Shown: positions 36,480 through 46,280, numbered from the stretch's first letter. The stretch is DNA of 58,471 nucleotides from Acetobacter malorum (GCF_001580615.1 NZ_LHZC01000036.1:1-58471), one strand, 5' to 3'. Numbers and translations are program-made. The notes: a model not told the origin generated them from the letters alone.

Positions 36480-38129
36480 TTGACCCGGATCGACCTTCCC
36501 CTTGCGGAAGCGGTGGCTGCACCGATACCTGCTGCGCCGTCGCCACCTCCACCGCCTCCGAAAGGTCCGGCGTTCGGCCTGCGTCTCGCCACCGGTCTGA
36601 TCGGTGTGTTGCTGGCCGTGCTGCTGGCCGGTTTCAACGAGCATACAACCGAAATGGCACTGGCCGATATCAAGGGGCAACTCCATATCGGGCACGACGA
36701 GGGAACGTGGATTATTGCCCTGTTCGAGGCCTTCAATATTTCAGCGATGGCCTTTGCGCCATGGTGTTCCGTGACGTTCTCTATACGACGTCTGACTATC
36801 GTCATGACAGGAATGGTTGGGGTGCTTGGGCTCGTGGCTCCTTTCATGCCGAACCTTGGCGCTCTTCTGATTCTGCGTACCCTGCAGGGGTTCGCCTGTG
36901 GCTGCCTGCCTCCCATGCTCATGACGGTGGCGCTGCGCTTCCTCCCTCCCAACATCAAGATTTATGGTCTTGGCGCCTATGCGCTGACGGCGACGTTCGG
37001 TCCCAATCTCGGCGTGCCACTGGCTGGCTTCTGGTTCGAATATGTGGGCTGGCAGTTCCTGTTCTGGCAGATCGTTCCGCTCTGCGTGATTTCGATGATC
37101 TGTGTGGCATGGGGGCTACCGCAGGATCCGCTGCGGCTGGAGCGCTTCAGGCAGTTCGACTGGAGGGGACTGTTGACCGGTCTGCCTGCGATCTGCTCGC
37201 TGGTCATTGCTCTCGAACAGGGTGACCGGCTCGACTGGTTCCGCTCACCGCTTATTACACATCTGTTCTGTGGTGGTGGCTTTCTGTTTATCCTTTTCAT
37301 TATCAATGAATGGTTCCATCCACTGCCGTTCTTCCGGATTCAGTTGCTCAAACAGAGAAATGTCTCGGACTCCCTGCTGACCCTGGCGGCCGTACTCGTT
37401 CTTTGTGTTGTCACCATAGAGATCCCCTCGGTTTACCTTGAAGAGGTGAGGGGATACCGGCCCATCCAGACTGCGCCCATCGCGCTGATTTTGGCGGTTC
37501 CCCAACTGATCGCGCTGCCACTGGTGTCTGCGCTCTGTAATATTCGCAAAGTTGATTGCCGGATTGTCCTCATGGCCGGGCTGGCCATACAGGGGGCATC
37601 CTACTGGCTGGGGACATGGATCGATTCAGACTGGGTGCGTGAGAATTTCTATATTGTCCAGCTGATGCAGGTCGTCAGCCAGCCGATGATGGTCATTTCG
37701 ATCCTGATGCTGGCCACCATGGGGCTGGGACCAGCGGACGGCCCCTTCATCTCAGGCATGTTTAATATGACCAAGGGATTTGCCAATGCGATTGCGGCTG
37801 GAGTCATCGCGGCGCTTCTGCGCCGGCGGGAGCAATACCACTCCACCATGTTGCTGGATATCTACGGTTATAACCAGAATGCCCTGGACGGGATGGGCGA
37901 TCCCACGAGTACGCTGCTGGCCCCCCACATCGCCGATCCTGATCGCCTGACGTGGAATACGCAGGTTCTTCTCCACGGCAAGGTCGCCGAACAATCCCTC
38001 GTATTGGCCTGCGCGGACATTTATTACATGATGATCGGGCTCTGCGCCGCTTTCATTGTCCTCAATTTGGTCCTGCCCCAGCGGGTTTATCCGCCACGAG
38101 CGCCGTCAGCCAGCACCCCGGCCAAATAA
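36480..38129 (+). CDS. MFS drug efflux transporter, EmrB/DHA2 type
   Basis: 549 aa, about 14 TM segments. The N-terminus has a proline run (residues about 17-28), then TM1 GLRLATGLIGVLLAVLLAGF. It has the antiporter motif GLVAPFMPNLGALLILRTLQ with GFACGCLPPMLMTVAL, and GAYALTATFGPNLGVPLAGF (motif C-like). The TTG start at 36480 is not strongly supported by a ribosome site. Together with HlyD (39365) and the outer-membrane factor (40428) it would form a tripartite efflux system across both membranes, driven by proton motive force. The substrate is unknown. Confidence 0.88.
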   Translation: MTRIDLPLAEAVAAPIPAAPSPPPPPPKGPAFGLRLATGLIGVLLAVLLAGFNEHTTEMALADIKGQLHIGHDEGTWIIALFEAFNISAMAFAPWCSVTFSIRRLTIVMTGMVGVLGLVAPFMPNLGALLILRTLQGFACGCLPPMLMTVALRFLPPNIKIYGLGAYALTATFGPNLGVPLAGFWFEYVGWQFLFWQIVPLCVISMICVAWGLPQDPLRLERFRQFDWRGLLTGLPAICSLVIALEQGDRLDWFRSPLITHLFCGGGFLFILFIINEWFHPLPFFRIQLLKQRNVSDSLLTLAAVLVLCVVTIEIPSVYLEEVRGYRPIQTAPIALILAVPQLIALPLVSALCNIRKVDCRIVLMAGLAIQGASYWLGTWIDSDWVRENFYIVQLMQVVSQPMMVISILMLATMGLGPADGPFISGMFNMTKGFANAIAAGVIAALLRRREQYHSTMLLDIYGYNQNALDGMGDPTSTLLAPHIADPDRLTWNTQVLLHGKVAEQSLVLACADIYYMMIGLCAAFIVLNLVLPQRVYPPRAPSASTPAK

Positions 38130-38146
38130 GCCATAGGATCGAAACC

Positions 38147-39289
38147 ATGTCAGACAGGATGCATCCCGTGTCACGCTCTACTCCTGAGTTTAAAAACATC
38201 CTATCACCCAATGAAAGTATCGAAGTATTCAGGACTGATCTTGAGCGGATTTATGGGAACATGCCCCAGGCTGGCGATATTGGGCAGGCCGGGAGCAAGG
38301 CGCTCGCCGATGCAGATTATCGTAGCCGGCACTGGCAGAGTAGCGAACCGGGCCCCTTGAAGCCGGGCAGTCTTGCTCATAAGCGGGCGGTGTCGCGCAT
38401 GTTCCGCGATACGTTCAATCCGTACCGGCCTTCCGTCATCGACTGGCCCCGGCTTGATCCTGATACATTGCGACGCATCTCATCTCTGCCGATCTGGGAC
38501 GTCGCGGTTGAAACCGAAGGTAAGGCGCGTCTCAGGATGGCGGCCTACGCTGCGACGATTGCCGACCCTGACATGAAGAATGCCATCGCCCGGAATGCGT
38601 GGGAGGAAAATCGCCATAAGGAAGTCCTCTCCCGGCTGGTGGAGGCCTATGGGATACCGATGGCCAAGGAGCCGCCGTACATCACCCCGCGTGACACGGA
38701 ATGGGCCTATATGGTCACAGGTTTTTCCGAGTGCGTAGACAGCTTCTTTGCTTTCGGACTGTTCGAACTGGCAAAGCGCTCCGGGTTCTTTCCCGCCGAA
38801 CTGGTCGAGACGTTCGAGCCGGTCATGCAGGAAGAATGTCGCCATATTCTCCTGTTCGCCAACTGGCTGGCGTGGCATCGCGCCACGGTGCCGCTGTGGA
38901 AGCGCCCATGGTTCGAGGCCCGTGTGGTCGGTGTCTGGCTGTTCCTCGCATGGGAGCGGATCGGCATGGTCAGAAGCATGGATGCCGACGGAAATGTGCG
39001 CGAGCAGGACGCGAATTTCACCGTATCGGGAGCAAAAGACGTGTCCAGCATCGACGTCAGCCTGCGGGAGCTTCTGGGCATCTGCCTCGTCGAAAACAAC
39101 CGACGGTTTGCTGGGTATGACGTGAGATTGCGCCGACCCCGGATGATGCCGGGCCTCTCCCGATGCCTTCGCTACGTTCTTCCCCGTTCAAAGCCTCCCA
39201 CAGTCGCCGCATCACGACCAAACCTGGTCGAGAAGATCGGTGGCCTATGCTTTGCGGGTCTTCTCGTTCTTTACGCGCGGACGATGTGA
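38147..39289 (+). CDS. Ferritin-like di-iron protein in the efflux operon
   Basis: 380 aa. Ferritin-like fold predicted from two E-x-x-R-H motifs: AWEENRHKEVL (near residue 152) and QEECRHILLF (near residue 229), spaced to form a di-iron four-helix bundle. A hydrophobic C-terminal segment (IGGLCFAGLLVLYA) may anchor it to the membrane. It lies 17 bases after the MFS stop and before hlyD, an unusual member of a tripartite pump operon. It may oxidise or hydroxylate the exported compound or act in iron or oxidative chemistry; this is inferred from fold and position. Confidence 0.75.
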   Translation: MSDRMHPVSRSTPEFKNILSPNESIEVFRTDLERIYGNMPQAGDIGQAGSKALADADYRSRHWQSSEPGPLKPGSLAHKRAVSRMFRDTFNPYRPSVIDWPRLDPDTLRRISSLPIWDVAVETEGKARLRMAAYAATIADPDMKNAIARNAWEENRHKEVLSRLVEAYGIPMAKEPPYITPRDTEWAYMVTGFSECVDSFFAFGLFELAKRSGFFPAELVETFEPVMQEECRHILLFANWLAWHRATVPLWKRPWFEARVVGVWLFLAWERIGMVRSMDADGNVREQDANFTVSGAKDVSSIDVSLRELLGICLVENNRRFAGYDVRLRRPRMMPGLSRCLRYVLPRSKPPTVAASRPNLVEKIGGLCFAGLLVLYARTM

Positions 39290-39364
39290 CCCCGCTTTCC
39301 AACATCCTGCCTGCCTCGCTGACGCACCGGTTCAAGTACGCTGCCGAGGATTTCTGGAGCTGAA

Positions 39365-40441
39365 ATGCCACGTACACGAAATCTTATGCTGATCGGCGCA
39401 GGCGTCGTCGCTCTTGGCGCCGCCGCCTGGTTCGCGGACCACCTCATTCTCGGTGACGGTGTCCATGTCGAAACCAACGATGCTTACGTTACGGCTTACT
39501 CCACGCTGGTTGCCCCGAAGGTTTCGGGTCGTATCGATCAGGTGCAAGCGCGGGACAATGAGCGGGTCCATACGGGTGAAGAACTCGCCCATATCGAGGA
39601 CGATGATTACCGTGCCGCACTAAAAGTTGCGCAGGGGAACGTCGCGGTCGCGCGGGCAGATATCGCCAACTTGCAGGCTGAACTGAACAGACAGAACGCA
39701 GTCATCGCGGCAGCCGCCGCAACAGTGCAGGCCGACGAGGCAGCCCTCGAATTCGCCCGTCAGGATGAAGCGCGTTACCGGAATCTGTCCGCAGGAGGTG
39801 CTGGCACGGTCGAGCAGCGCCAGCGGACAGCATCCGGGACGCGGCAGACAGTCGCGACGTTGGCGAGGGATGAGGCTGGTGTCCAGGCCGCGAAAGACCA
39901 GGTAGCAGTCCTGACCGCACAACTTGACCGGGCAAAAGGAAGTCTCGTCCGGGCAGAGGGAGAATTGCGTCAGGCGGAACTGGATCTGTCCTACTGCACG
40001 ATTCCTGCGCCTATCGATGGTGTTGTAGGTGTGCGTGGCGTACGCGTCGGCAATTACGTCCATGCCGGGACCGCTCTCATGGCCGTGGTGCCCGTGCAGG
40101 ATGCCTTTGTTGTGGCGCATTTTCAGGAGACGCAGCTGACTCATGTGTTGCCGGGACAGAAAGCCACGGTATGGGTGGATACGTTCCTTGGTCACTCGCT
40201 CCGCGCCCATGTGGACAGCTTACCGCCCGCGACCGGTGTAGCGTTTGCCCCCATCCAGCCAGACAATGCCACCGGGAACTTTACCAAGGTCGTCCAGCGT
40301 CTGCCGGTTCGTGTAACCTTTGATCCCGGTCAGCCCCTGGCTGCTCGTGTGCGGGTGGGCATGTCCGTTGAGGTCCGCATCGATACGTCCTCAACGCCGG
40401 AAGGCAGCAAGGCCAGGGACGAGCGCTATGTCTGGCAGTAA
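39365..40441 (+). CDS. HlyD/EmrA-family membrane fusion protein
   Basis: 358 aa. One N-terminal TM (LMLIGAGVVALGAAAWFADH), a first lipoyl half (NDAYVTAYSTLVAPKVSGRI), a long coiled-coil hairpin (residues about 95-195), a second lipoyl half (APIDGVVGVRGVRVGNYVHA) and a beta-barrel (VVPVQDAFVVAHFQETQLTH). ATG 39365 follows the previous gene by 75 bases. Periplasmic adaptor linking the MFS pump to the outer-membrane factor. Its 3' end overlaps the next gene by 14 bases. Confidence 0.92.
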   Translation: MPRTRNLMLIGAGVVALGAAAWFADHLILGDGVHVETNDAYVTAYSTLVAPKVSGRIDQVQARDNERVHTGEELAHIEDDDYRAALKVAQGNVAVARADIANLQAELNRQNAVIAAAAATVQADEAALEFARQDEARYRNLSAGGAGTVEQRQRTASGTRQTVATLARDEAGVQAAKDQVAVLTAQLDRAKGSLVRAEGELRQAELDLSYCTIPAPIDGVVGVRGVRVGNYVHAGTALMAVVPVQDAFVVAHFQETQLTHVLPGQKATVWVDTFLGHSLRAHVDSLPPATGVAFAPIQPDNATGNFTKVVQRLPVRVTFDPGQPLAARVRVGMSVEVRIDTSSTPEGSKARDERYVWQ

Positions 40442-42020
40442 GACGATGATCGCCACCGTGCGTCTAGTAAGTTCTCGCTTGGCCGCATGGCTGGCTCTCG
40501 GCCTACCCATTGCAGGATGCACGGTCGGACCTGATTACCATAAATCATCACCGGCCTCGCCAACATCCTGGCATCAGAGTGTCGTGTCCGCTGAAAGTCA
40601 TCCGGTACAGGCGCCGCTCGATCCGGAATGGTGGAACATCTATAATGATCCCGTCCTGACCACACTTGAACAGCAGGTGGCGGGAGCCAATCTTGACCTG
40701 CGTGCAGCAGCCTATCGCTTCGCCGAGAGCATGGCGGAGCGCAGGATTGCGAGCGCTGCCCAGTTCCCGCACGCTGAAGCCAATGCCTCCTATGCGCGGG
40801 AGCGGGCCAGTCCCAATGGTGTGCTGGGTCTGCTTGGCACCATGGAAGAGCAGGGTGCAGGGTCAATCGCGAGTGGAACGCAGGGATTTGGTCCCACACG
40901 CCTTCCGGGGGCCGCAGGCGCTTCATCCTTCAACCTGCCGCAATATGGTATGAATGCCTCGTGGGAGGTGGATTTCTGGGGTCATGTCCGCCGACAGGTC
41001 GAGGCTGCGACAGCGGCCATGCACGCGACCGAGGATATGCGGCGCGACGTGCTGGTATCGCTCATGGCGGAAACCGCGCAGGACTACCTCGAACTGCGGG
41101 GGGTGCAGGCCCAGATCGGGATTGTCGAAAATAACATAGGGATCGCGCGCCATAGCGTGCAACTAACGACTTTACGTTTTACTCAAGGTGCGGCGACCCG
41201 CCTGGATGTCGCAGATTCCACGGGCCAACTGTACAGTTTTGAATCCCGTCTTCCCGTTCTGAAAAGCCAAGAAGTGCATCTGATCAACGCGCTGAGTTTT
41301 CTGGTTGCACGCGAGCCGGGTGCTCTCACGGCGCAGCTTGGTAAACCTGCGCCGGTTCCGCCCGTGCCAGTGTCTGTGCCGGTTGGTCTGCCGTCCGAGC
41401 TGGCCGAACGGCGGCCGGACATCCGTATGGCTGAGGAGCGTTTGCATGCCGCGACGGCCAATATCGGTGTGGCCATCGCCGACTTCTTCCCTCGTGTCAC
41501 GCTGTCGGGAAGTCTGGATGTGCAGGCGCTCCAGTTCAGCGGGTTAGGGTCATGGGCATCGCGACAGTACGGGTTCGGACCGACAGCGACACTACCGATC
41601 TTCGAAGGCGGTCGCCTGACGGGGCAGCTTCGCCTGCGCAAGGCGCAGCAGAGGGAGGCCGCTGTCATGCTTCAGCGCACAGTCCTGAAAGCCTGGCAGG
41701 AAATCGACGACGCCATGGCTGATCTCTCGGCGGCGCAGAATCAGAGGGATCGTCTCGCTGAAGCCGTCAAGGAAAACCAGATTGCCGTGCAAACGGCTCA
41801 GGCCCAGTATGTGCAGGGATCGTCCGACTTCCTGAACGTCCTGACCTTGCAGAATGCGCTTCTGGCGACCCAGAACCAGCTTGTGCAGGCCACAACCAAC
41901 GTCTCCACTTCGGTGGCTCGTCTCTACCGTGCGCTCGGTGGGGGATGGGAGCGGCAGTTCCCAGTTCAGGAGCGACGTTACGCTGCTGACTCGACATCAG
42001 CGCCAAAGGGAAAATCATGA
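40428..42020 (+). CDS. Outer-membrane efflux lipoprotein, NodT family
   Basis: 530 aa. Lipoprotein signal with lipobox LPIAGC (C about residue 25), then the NodT start TVGPDYHKSS, two OEP domains (LTTLEQQVAGANLDLRAAAY; LPSELAERRPDIRMAEERLH; FEGGRLTGQLRLRKAQQREA; TAQAQYVQGSSDFLNVLTLQ). It forms the TolC-like trimeric channel of the pump. ATG 40428 lies inside the end of hlyD, giving translational coupling; its own stop overlaps the next start (ATGA). Confidence 0.92.
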   Translation: MSGSKTMIATVRLVSSRLAAWLALGLPIAGCTVGPDYHKSSPASPTSWHQSVVSAESHPVQAPLDPEWWNIYNDPVLTTLEQQVAGANLDLRAAAYRFAESMAERRIASAAQFPHAEANASYARERASPNGVLGLLGTMEEQGAGSIASGTQGFGPTRLPGAAGASSFNLPQYGMNASWEVDFWGHVRRQVEAATAAMHATEDMRRDVLVSLMAETAQDYLELRGVQAQIGIVENNIGIARHSVQLTTLRFTQGAATRLDVADSTGQLYSFESRLPVLKSQEVHLINALSFLVAREPGALTAQLGKPAPVPPVPVSVPVGLPSELAERRPDIRMAEERLHAATANIGVAIADFFPRVTLSGSLDVQALQFSGLGSWASRQYGFGPTATLPIFEGGRLTGQLRLRKAQQREAAVMLQRTVLKAWQEIDDAMADLSAAQNQRDRLAEAVKENQIAVQTAQAQYVQGSSDFLNVLTLQNALLATQNQLVQATTNVSTSVARLYRALGGGWERQFPVQERRYAADSTSAPKGKS

Positions 42021-42745
42021 TCACCCTTCGCTCTGCCCGGGATCTGGGGACGGTGACGCAGCCTGGCGTGACCATTAGCTGTCATTTCTCTTTCGCCGAA
42101 TATCGCGATCCCGCTCACGTCCACTGGGGGCAAATTCGTGCAATCAATACCGCTGTCTTCGAGCCGTTTGCCGAATTCCGGCTGAGGGAGGAGGATGCCA
42201 AGGATATTGTCACAATTGTTCTCAAAGGCACTTTTTTTGCCGAGGTTGACGGTCGGGAGCCGCTCCAGTTTCAAGAGGGTGACATCCATCTTCTCAGTGC
42301 AGGGCAGGGAATTCAGGGCGTAACGTGGTGGGCTGCCAGCCCGGGATCTTCGTTCGTGCAGGTATGGTTGCTGCCGGACGAGGAGGGCGGGGTGCCGGAG
42401 AGTGTGGTTCATCACCGCCCGGTTCGGCATGGGCAAAATGCGCTCGCCATTCTGGCGAGTGGCTTCGCCGAGGATTCACCCGAAGACACCGATAGCGGAC
42501 AAGCAGACGAACCAGTTCCGCTTCGTGCGTCTGCGCGGATCATGGGCATGATCCTGCAGTCGGGAGTTACGACGCACTACACCACAGGAGCGGGACGGCT
42601 GCTTTACCTCGTTGTGCTTTCGGGCGTGATAAAGATCAATGATCAGCCTGTCAGTAGCGGGGCGGGAGCGGCAATTTGCAACGAAACAGAGGTAAGGCTG
42701 CACGGAGAAACTGATACCACCGTCCTGCTGATTGATGCGGTCTGA
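42017..42745 (+). CDS. Pirin-like bicupin protein
   Basis: 242 aa. Two cupin domains. Opens ITLRSARDLGTVTQPGVTIS and contains GQIRAINTAVFEPFAEFRLR, DIVTIVLKGTFFAEVDGREP and EGDIHLLSAGQGIQGVTWWA, as in YhhW/pirin quercetinase-like proteins, although metal-binding H residues are largely replaced (no H-x-H), so catalysis is doubtful. Overlaps the outer-membrane gene by 4 bases, so it is part of the operon. It may sense or process an aromatic compound. Confidence 0.7.
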   Translation: MITLRSARDLGTVTQPGVTISCHFSFAEYRDPAHVHWGQIRAINTAVFEPFAEFRLREEDAKDIVTIVLKGTFFAEVDGREPLQFQEGDIHLLSAGQGIQGVTWWAASPGSSFVQVWLLPDEEGGVPESVVHHRPVRHGQNALAILASGFAEDSPEDTDSGQADEPVPLRASARIMGMILQSGVTTHYTTGAGRLLYLVVLSGVIKINDQPVSSGAGAAICNETEVRLHGETDTTVLLIDAV

Positions 42746-42952
42746 AGTCAAGAGTGTTTCCGGGGGCATGTTAAAGTGAGAGTTCGTTCAGAAACAAATT
42801 GATTCATAAAGGTTGAGGAGTTTTTGGAGGCGGGACTCCAGACTTGGGGCGCGTCATAGAGGGATCAACTCGTGAAGTCCCGATAATTTTGGAAAGTGCG
42901 CCCCGAACAAATGAACTCCGCTAATCGACCTGTATCTTCAGGAGTCATAATA

Positions 42953-43558
42953 ATGAAGAGAATGCGTATTCCCTCCCGAAGCATGTATTACGGTACTCCG
43001 GTTGCCTTGGTCTGTACGCAGAACAGTGACGGCTCGGACAATCTGACGCCAATGTCGTCGTCGTGGTCACTCAGGGATTTTGTGGTGCTTGGCTTGGGAT
43101 GTGCGTCCCAGGCTGTCGAAAACTTACATCATCGTCCCCGACTGACAGTAAATCTTCCTTCTGCGGATCTGCGGAAATCGATAGAACAAATTGCAACCTT
43201 TACAGGAAAAAATCCTGTTCCAGACCATAAAGCAGCACAGTTCTCTTATTGTCGGGACAAGTTTAAAGCTGCGGGACTGACGCGGGTCGCATCGACCGAA
43301 GGTGGACCGTCCCGCGTTGCTGAGTGTCCGATCCAGATTGAGGCAATCGTAAATACCATGACTGATGTTTCGGACGACCCGGAGGGGTTCTCTGTTATTA
43401 TCGCAAAAGCTGTCGCACAGCACGCTGCGGTCGGGATTCTCGATGAAACGTCCGGTCAGATCGATCCGGCAAAATGGGAACCTCTTATATTCAGTTATAG
43501 GACTTATCGCGGTGTCGGACCTGAACTGGGCCGTATGGCCCGTGTAGTGCGCTCCTGA
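42953..43558 (+). CDS. Flavin reductase-like FMN-binding protein
   Basis: 201 aa. FMN-binding split barrel: SMYYGTPVALVCTQNSDGSD, then LTPMSSSWSLRDFVVLGLGC, and HHRPRLTVNLPSADLRKSIE. GGAG lies 8 bases before ATG 42953; the upstream frame to 42896 is probably not translated. NAD(P)H:flavin oxidoreductases of this family give reduced flavin to monooxygenases; here a partner could be the ferritin-like di-iron protein or another enzyme outside the operon. It is separated from the pirin gene by 207 bases in which I see no gene. Confidence 0.75.
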   Translation: MKRMRIPSRSMYYGTPVALVCTQNSDGSDNLTPMSSSWSLRDFVVLGLGCASQAVENLHHRPRLTVNLPSADLRKSIEQIATFTGKNPVPDHKAAQFSYCRDKFKAAGLTRVASTEGGPSRVAECPIQIEAIVNTMTDVSDDPEGFSVIIAKAVAQHAAVGILDETSGQIDPAKWEPLIFSYRTYRGVGPELGRMARVVRS

Positions 43559-43652
43559 AGAAATTGCATAATTTGTGGAATATATATTTAATATAATGCG
43601 ATATCAAAAAATCTATCGATCAACCCTAGCATTAGAATGTACGCACTTCATA

Positions 43653-45884
43653 CTACCATTGAAACGCAATGCCGGTCTTGAACGTCCGTCGGTTTCCGTA
43701 AAAACATCCTCCCGCCGAGAAGCATGATGACACATATTTCCGGTCGAACAGGTTGGTGCCGTTGAACATCAGTGTCCATCCATGAAGGCTGGGTGACAGG
43801 TGAGAGAGATCATAACGCAGTGTCGTGTCGAACAGCACTACGCCGGGAACCGCAAAACTGTTGGTTTCATCGCCCGCACTTGAACCCACGTATCGGACGC
43901 CCCCACTGACGTTGACGCCCTGTAGATGTCCCCAGGTGACGGCATAGTTCGTCCAAAGTGACGCCATATGTCTGGGCACGGCATAAAGGCGCTTTCCGAT
44001 CAGACTTGTATCCGGATCATGTGTAACAGTCGGATCCGTGTAGCTGTAGGACGCAATCAGTCCTAGATTGTCCGTGAGCGCCGCATGGGCTTCAAATTCG
44101 ACGCCCCAGGACCGCACGCCACCGCGCTGGACGGAGTAGTAGGGATGAGCCGGGTCCGTGGTGCTGACGTGTCGTTCATTGATGTCGTAAGCAGCGATCG
44201 TCAGGAAACTGCTATAACCGACAGGCTGATATTTGATGCCGCCTTCAACCTGACTGGCCCGGGTTGGCTGGAATGCTTTCCCCTCATAATCGACGCCCAC
44301 GACCGGCTGGAACGACGTCGAATAACTCACGTAGGGTGATAATCCGTTTTCAAAAAGATAGACAAGCCCGGCACGTCCGGTAAACGCTGAATCATGTTGG
44401 GTGCTTGTCGTATTGGAAAGCCGATCGCGCGTCCTTATAGTAAGCCAGTCATGGCGGCCACCCAGAAGCAGGGACCAGTGACCGAGCCTGATCTGGTCCT
44501 GTATGTATCCCCCGATACGTTGTGAGTCCTGTCTTGTGCTCTGGGCTAAGGCAGGAGGCACGATGCTGGCATCATAGACAGGCGCGCTATAGTCAAGTGC
44601 CGAGACCAGCCCGTAAGCGGACTGGCGCATTGAGGATTCCGAGCGGTCATATGTTACGCCAGCAAGAATGCGGTGCTGGAGTGGTCCTGATGTCACATGC
44701 CCTTCCACGCGTGTGTCAGCTACCACACCGTTGAGATCAGCACGTGACCAGGACGAGTAACGATTGAGATTTCCGTCAGTGTCGTAGGGATTGGAGAAAT
44801 TGACTGCAAGTCCCTTGAAACTCGTATTCAGATATTCGTAGCGAACGGTTTGCTGTAGGTTCCATCCCGGAAGAAAGTGATATTTTACGCGGTATTCCGG
44901 CATGATCTGTGTTCGGTTGTAGCCATCGTAGTTTGACTGGCTCGGATTGAATTTCGTGGAGATGCGCCCGTGCGGGCCAGGCAGAACACTCCCCTGTGCG
45001 GGGATCCAGCCTGCAAAGTTATTGTCCGGATCACGTTGGACATTCAGTACGAAATCAACGCTCACTCGTGGCGTAGCTTTCCACGTCAGCGTGGGTGTGA
45101 GAGCCAGTCGCTGCTCTTTTGCGTCCCGCATCTGGGTATCGACCCGACGCCCTAGGCCGCTGATTCGATAGAGGAGTGTCTGATCGCCTGTGAGGGCACC
45201 GCCGACATCGAATGTGCCCTGTATCCTGTTGCGACTGCCGCTTTCGACTGCAATCTGTCGAGGGGCTGAAAGAGACGGAAGTTTGTTGTCAAGGTTGATG
45301 ATGCCCCCGGGGCTGGCGTCTCCGTACATCACGGAAGCTGGGCCGCGCAGCACTTCCACCCGATCAAGAGTTGAAGGATCTACCGTTGGAATGGCCCATC
45401 CTTGACCCTGTTGTAACTGTATGCCGTCCAGAAATCCCACGTAATTGGCCGACGTTGCAAAACCACCGAACCCACGCATAAATGTTGTATCGAATATCGT
45501 GTCACTACGTGGCTCGGAATAAACTCCTGCCGTGTAGCGCAATGCCTGCGCGACGTTTTGGGTGACCTGATCATCCATCTGTTGTCGCGTGACGACGGAA
45601 ATGGACTGCGGAATTTCACGGAGTGGGGTGTCCGTCTTGGTGGCGGCACTGCTGTCGAAAGCAACATATCCTTTCGCCTTGTGCTGATACTGCGCACGCA
45701 CCTCGATGGTTTCTGTTTTCGGTTTTCTGTCGTGAGTTTTCTCTTCAGTGGCTTGGCCAATACAGGGTAGAGCCACACCGCATCCAAGCAGAATGCAGAA
45801 AAATGGATTGCGTCGGTCATAAAAAATATTACCAGAACGGCGCTTATGGCTCGTGTGATCGCATTCGCATATCAACTGGGTCAT
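43653..45884 (-). CDS. TonB-dependent siderophore receptor
   Basis: 743 aa. A signal-peptide-like stretch (residues about 25-45), plug domain (LREIPQSISVVTRQQMDDQV, TPLREIPQSIS; DRVEVLRGPASVMYGDASPG with GGIINLDNK), and a 22-strand barrel ending with the aromatic C-terminus FKTGIAFQW. FhuA/FecA-like siderophore receptor family; substrate probably a ferric siderophore. ATG 45884 is preferred; a TTG at 45917 is possible. The inverted repeat at 45948 lies 64 bases upstream. No Fur-like box was identified. Confidence 0.92.
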   Translation of the reverse strand: MTQLICECDHTSHKRRSGNIFYDRRNPFFCILLGCGVALPCIGQATEEKTHDRKPKTETIEVRAQYQHKAKGYVAFDSSAATKTDTPLREIPQSISVVTRQQMDDQVTQNVAQALRYTAGVYSEPRSDTIFDTTFMRGFGGFATSANYVGFLDGIQLQQGQGWAIPTVDPSTLDRVEVLRGPASVMYGDASPGGIINLDNKLPSLSAPRQIAVESGSRNRIQGTFDVGGALTGDQTLLYRISGLGRRVDTQMRDAKEQRLALTPTLTWKATPRVSVDFVLNVQRDPDNNFAGWIPAQGSVLPGPHGRISTKFNPSQSNYDGYNRTQIMPEYRVKYHFLPGWNLQQTVRYEYLNTSFKGLAVNFSNPYDTDGNLNRYSSWSRADLNGVVADTRVEGHVTSGPLQHRILAGVTYDRSESSMRQSAYGLVSALDYSAPVYDASIVPPALAQSTRQDSQRIGGYIQDQIRLGHWSLLLGGRHDWLTIRTRDRLSNTTSTQHDSAFTGRAGLVYLFENGLSPYVSYSTSFQPVVGVDYEGKAFQPTRASQVEGGIKYQPVGYSSFLTIAAYDINERHVSTTDPAHPYYSVQRGGVRSWGVEFEAHAALTDNLGLIASYSYTDPTVTHDPDTSLIGKRLYAVPRHMASLWTNYAVTWGHLQGVNVSGGVRYVGSSAGDETNSFAVPGVVLFDTTLRYDLSHLSPSLHGWTLMFNGTNLFDRKYVSSCFSAGGCFYGNRRTFKTGIAFQW

Positions 45885-45947
45885 TGAAAATTTGTCCAAC
45901 GAATTAGGTTGGATCAAACGTAACTGCGAAGCGGTCGCAGAGTCAAT

Positions 45948-45958
45948 ACATAGGATGT
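45948..45958. promoter_or_regulatory. Inverted repeat ACAT-AGG-ATGT before the TonB receptor
   Basis: Part of the 14-base ACATAGGATGTTTG identical to 36302-36315. It is located in the promoter region of the siderophore receptor gene, supporting a shared regulator. Confidence 0.45.
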
Positions 45959-46013
45959 TTGGATGTTTAATGCGTCATGAGAAGCGCTGTTCCCTGTCAT
46001 TGTCGGATTGAGA

Positions 46014-46163
46014 CAGTGGGGAGAGGCGTTTTGCTACAGCCCCGGGGAGCCACATTCGGAACTGGTCGACCGGAAAAAGGGGGAGCCTCTGGCACCGCTG
46101 ATCGTGCGGGATGTAGATGGCGAGATTATCCAGGCGCAGGATACCATCGTCAGGAAAATCTGA
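46014..46163 (+). other. Short coding remnant, unknown
   Basis: An open stretch reading QWGEAFCYSPGEPHSELVDR then EPLAPLIVRDVDGEIIQAQD and TIVRKI-stop. It looks like the C-terminus of a former protein but has no start or recognised family. The rest of 45918-46280 holds no gene. Confidence 0.3.
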
Positions 46164-46280
46164 TGAGGAGATGAAGGAGACTGGCGCTATGACGGACGAC
46201 GAGTGCAGCGAAAACGGCGGTGTGTTGCGTCTGTTCAGATTCAGATATGGCACCCGATAAATCGAATGGGCTTTGGCATC

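Noticed and set aside
39163..39363. Plus-strand frame ending 2 bases before hlyD
   Set aside because: It overlaps the ferritin-like gene in another frame and has no recognisable sequence.
42746..42952. Possible IS end between the pirin and flavin reductase genes
   Set aside because: Some GC-rich repeats (GGAGGCGGGACTCC) occur, but no transposase or terminal repeat pair was found.
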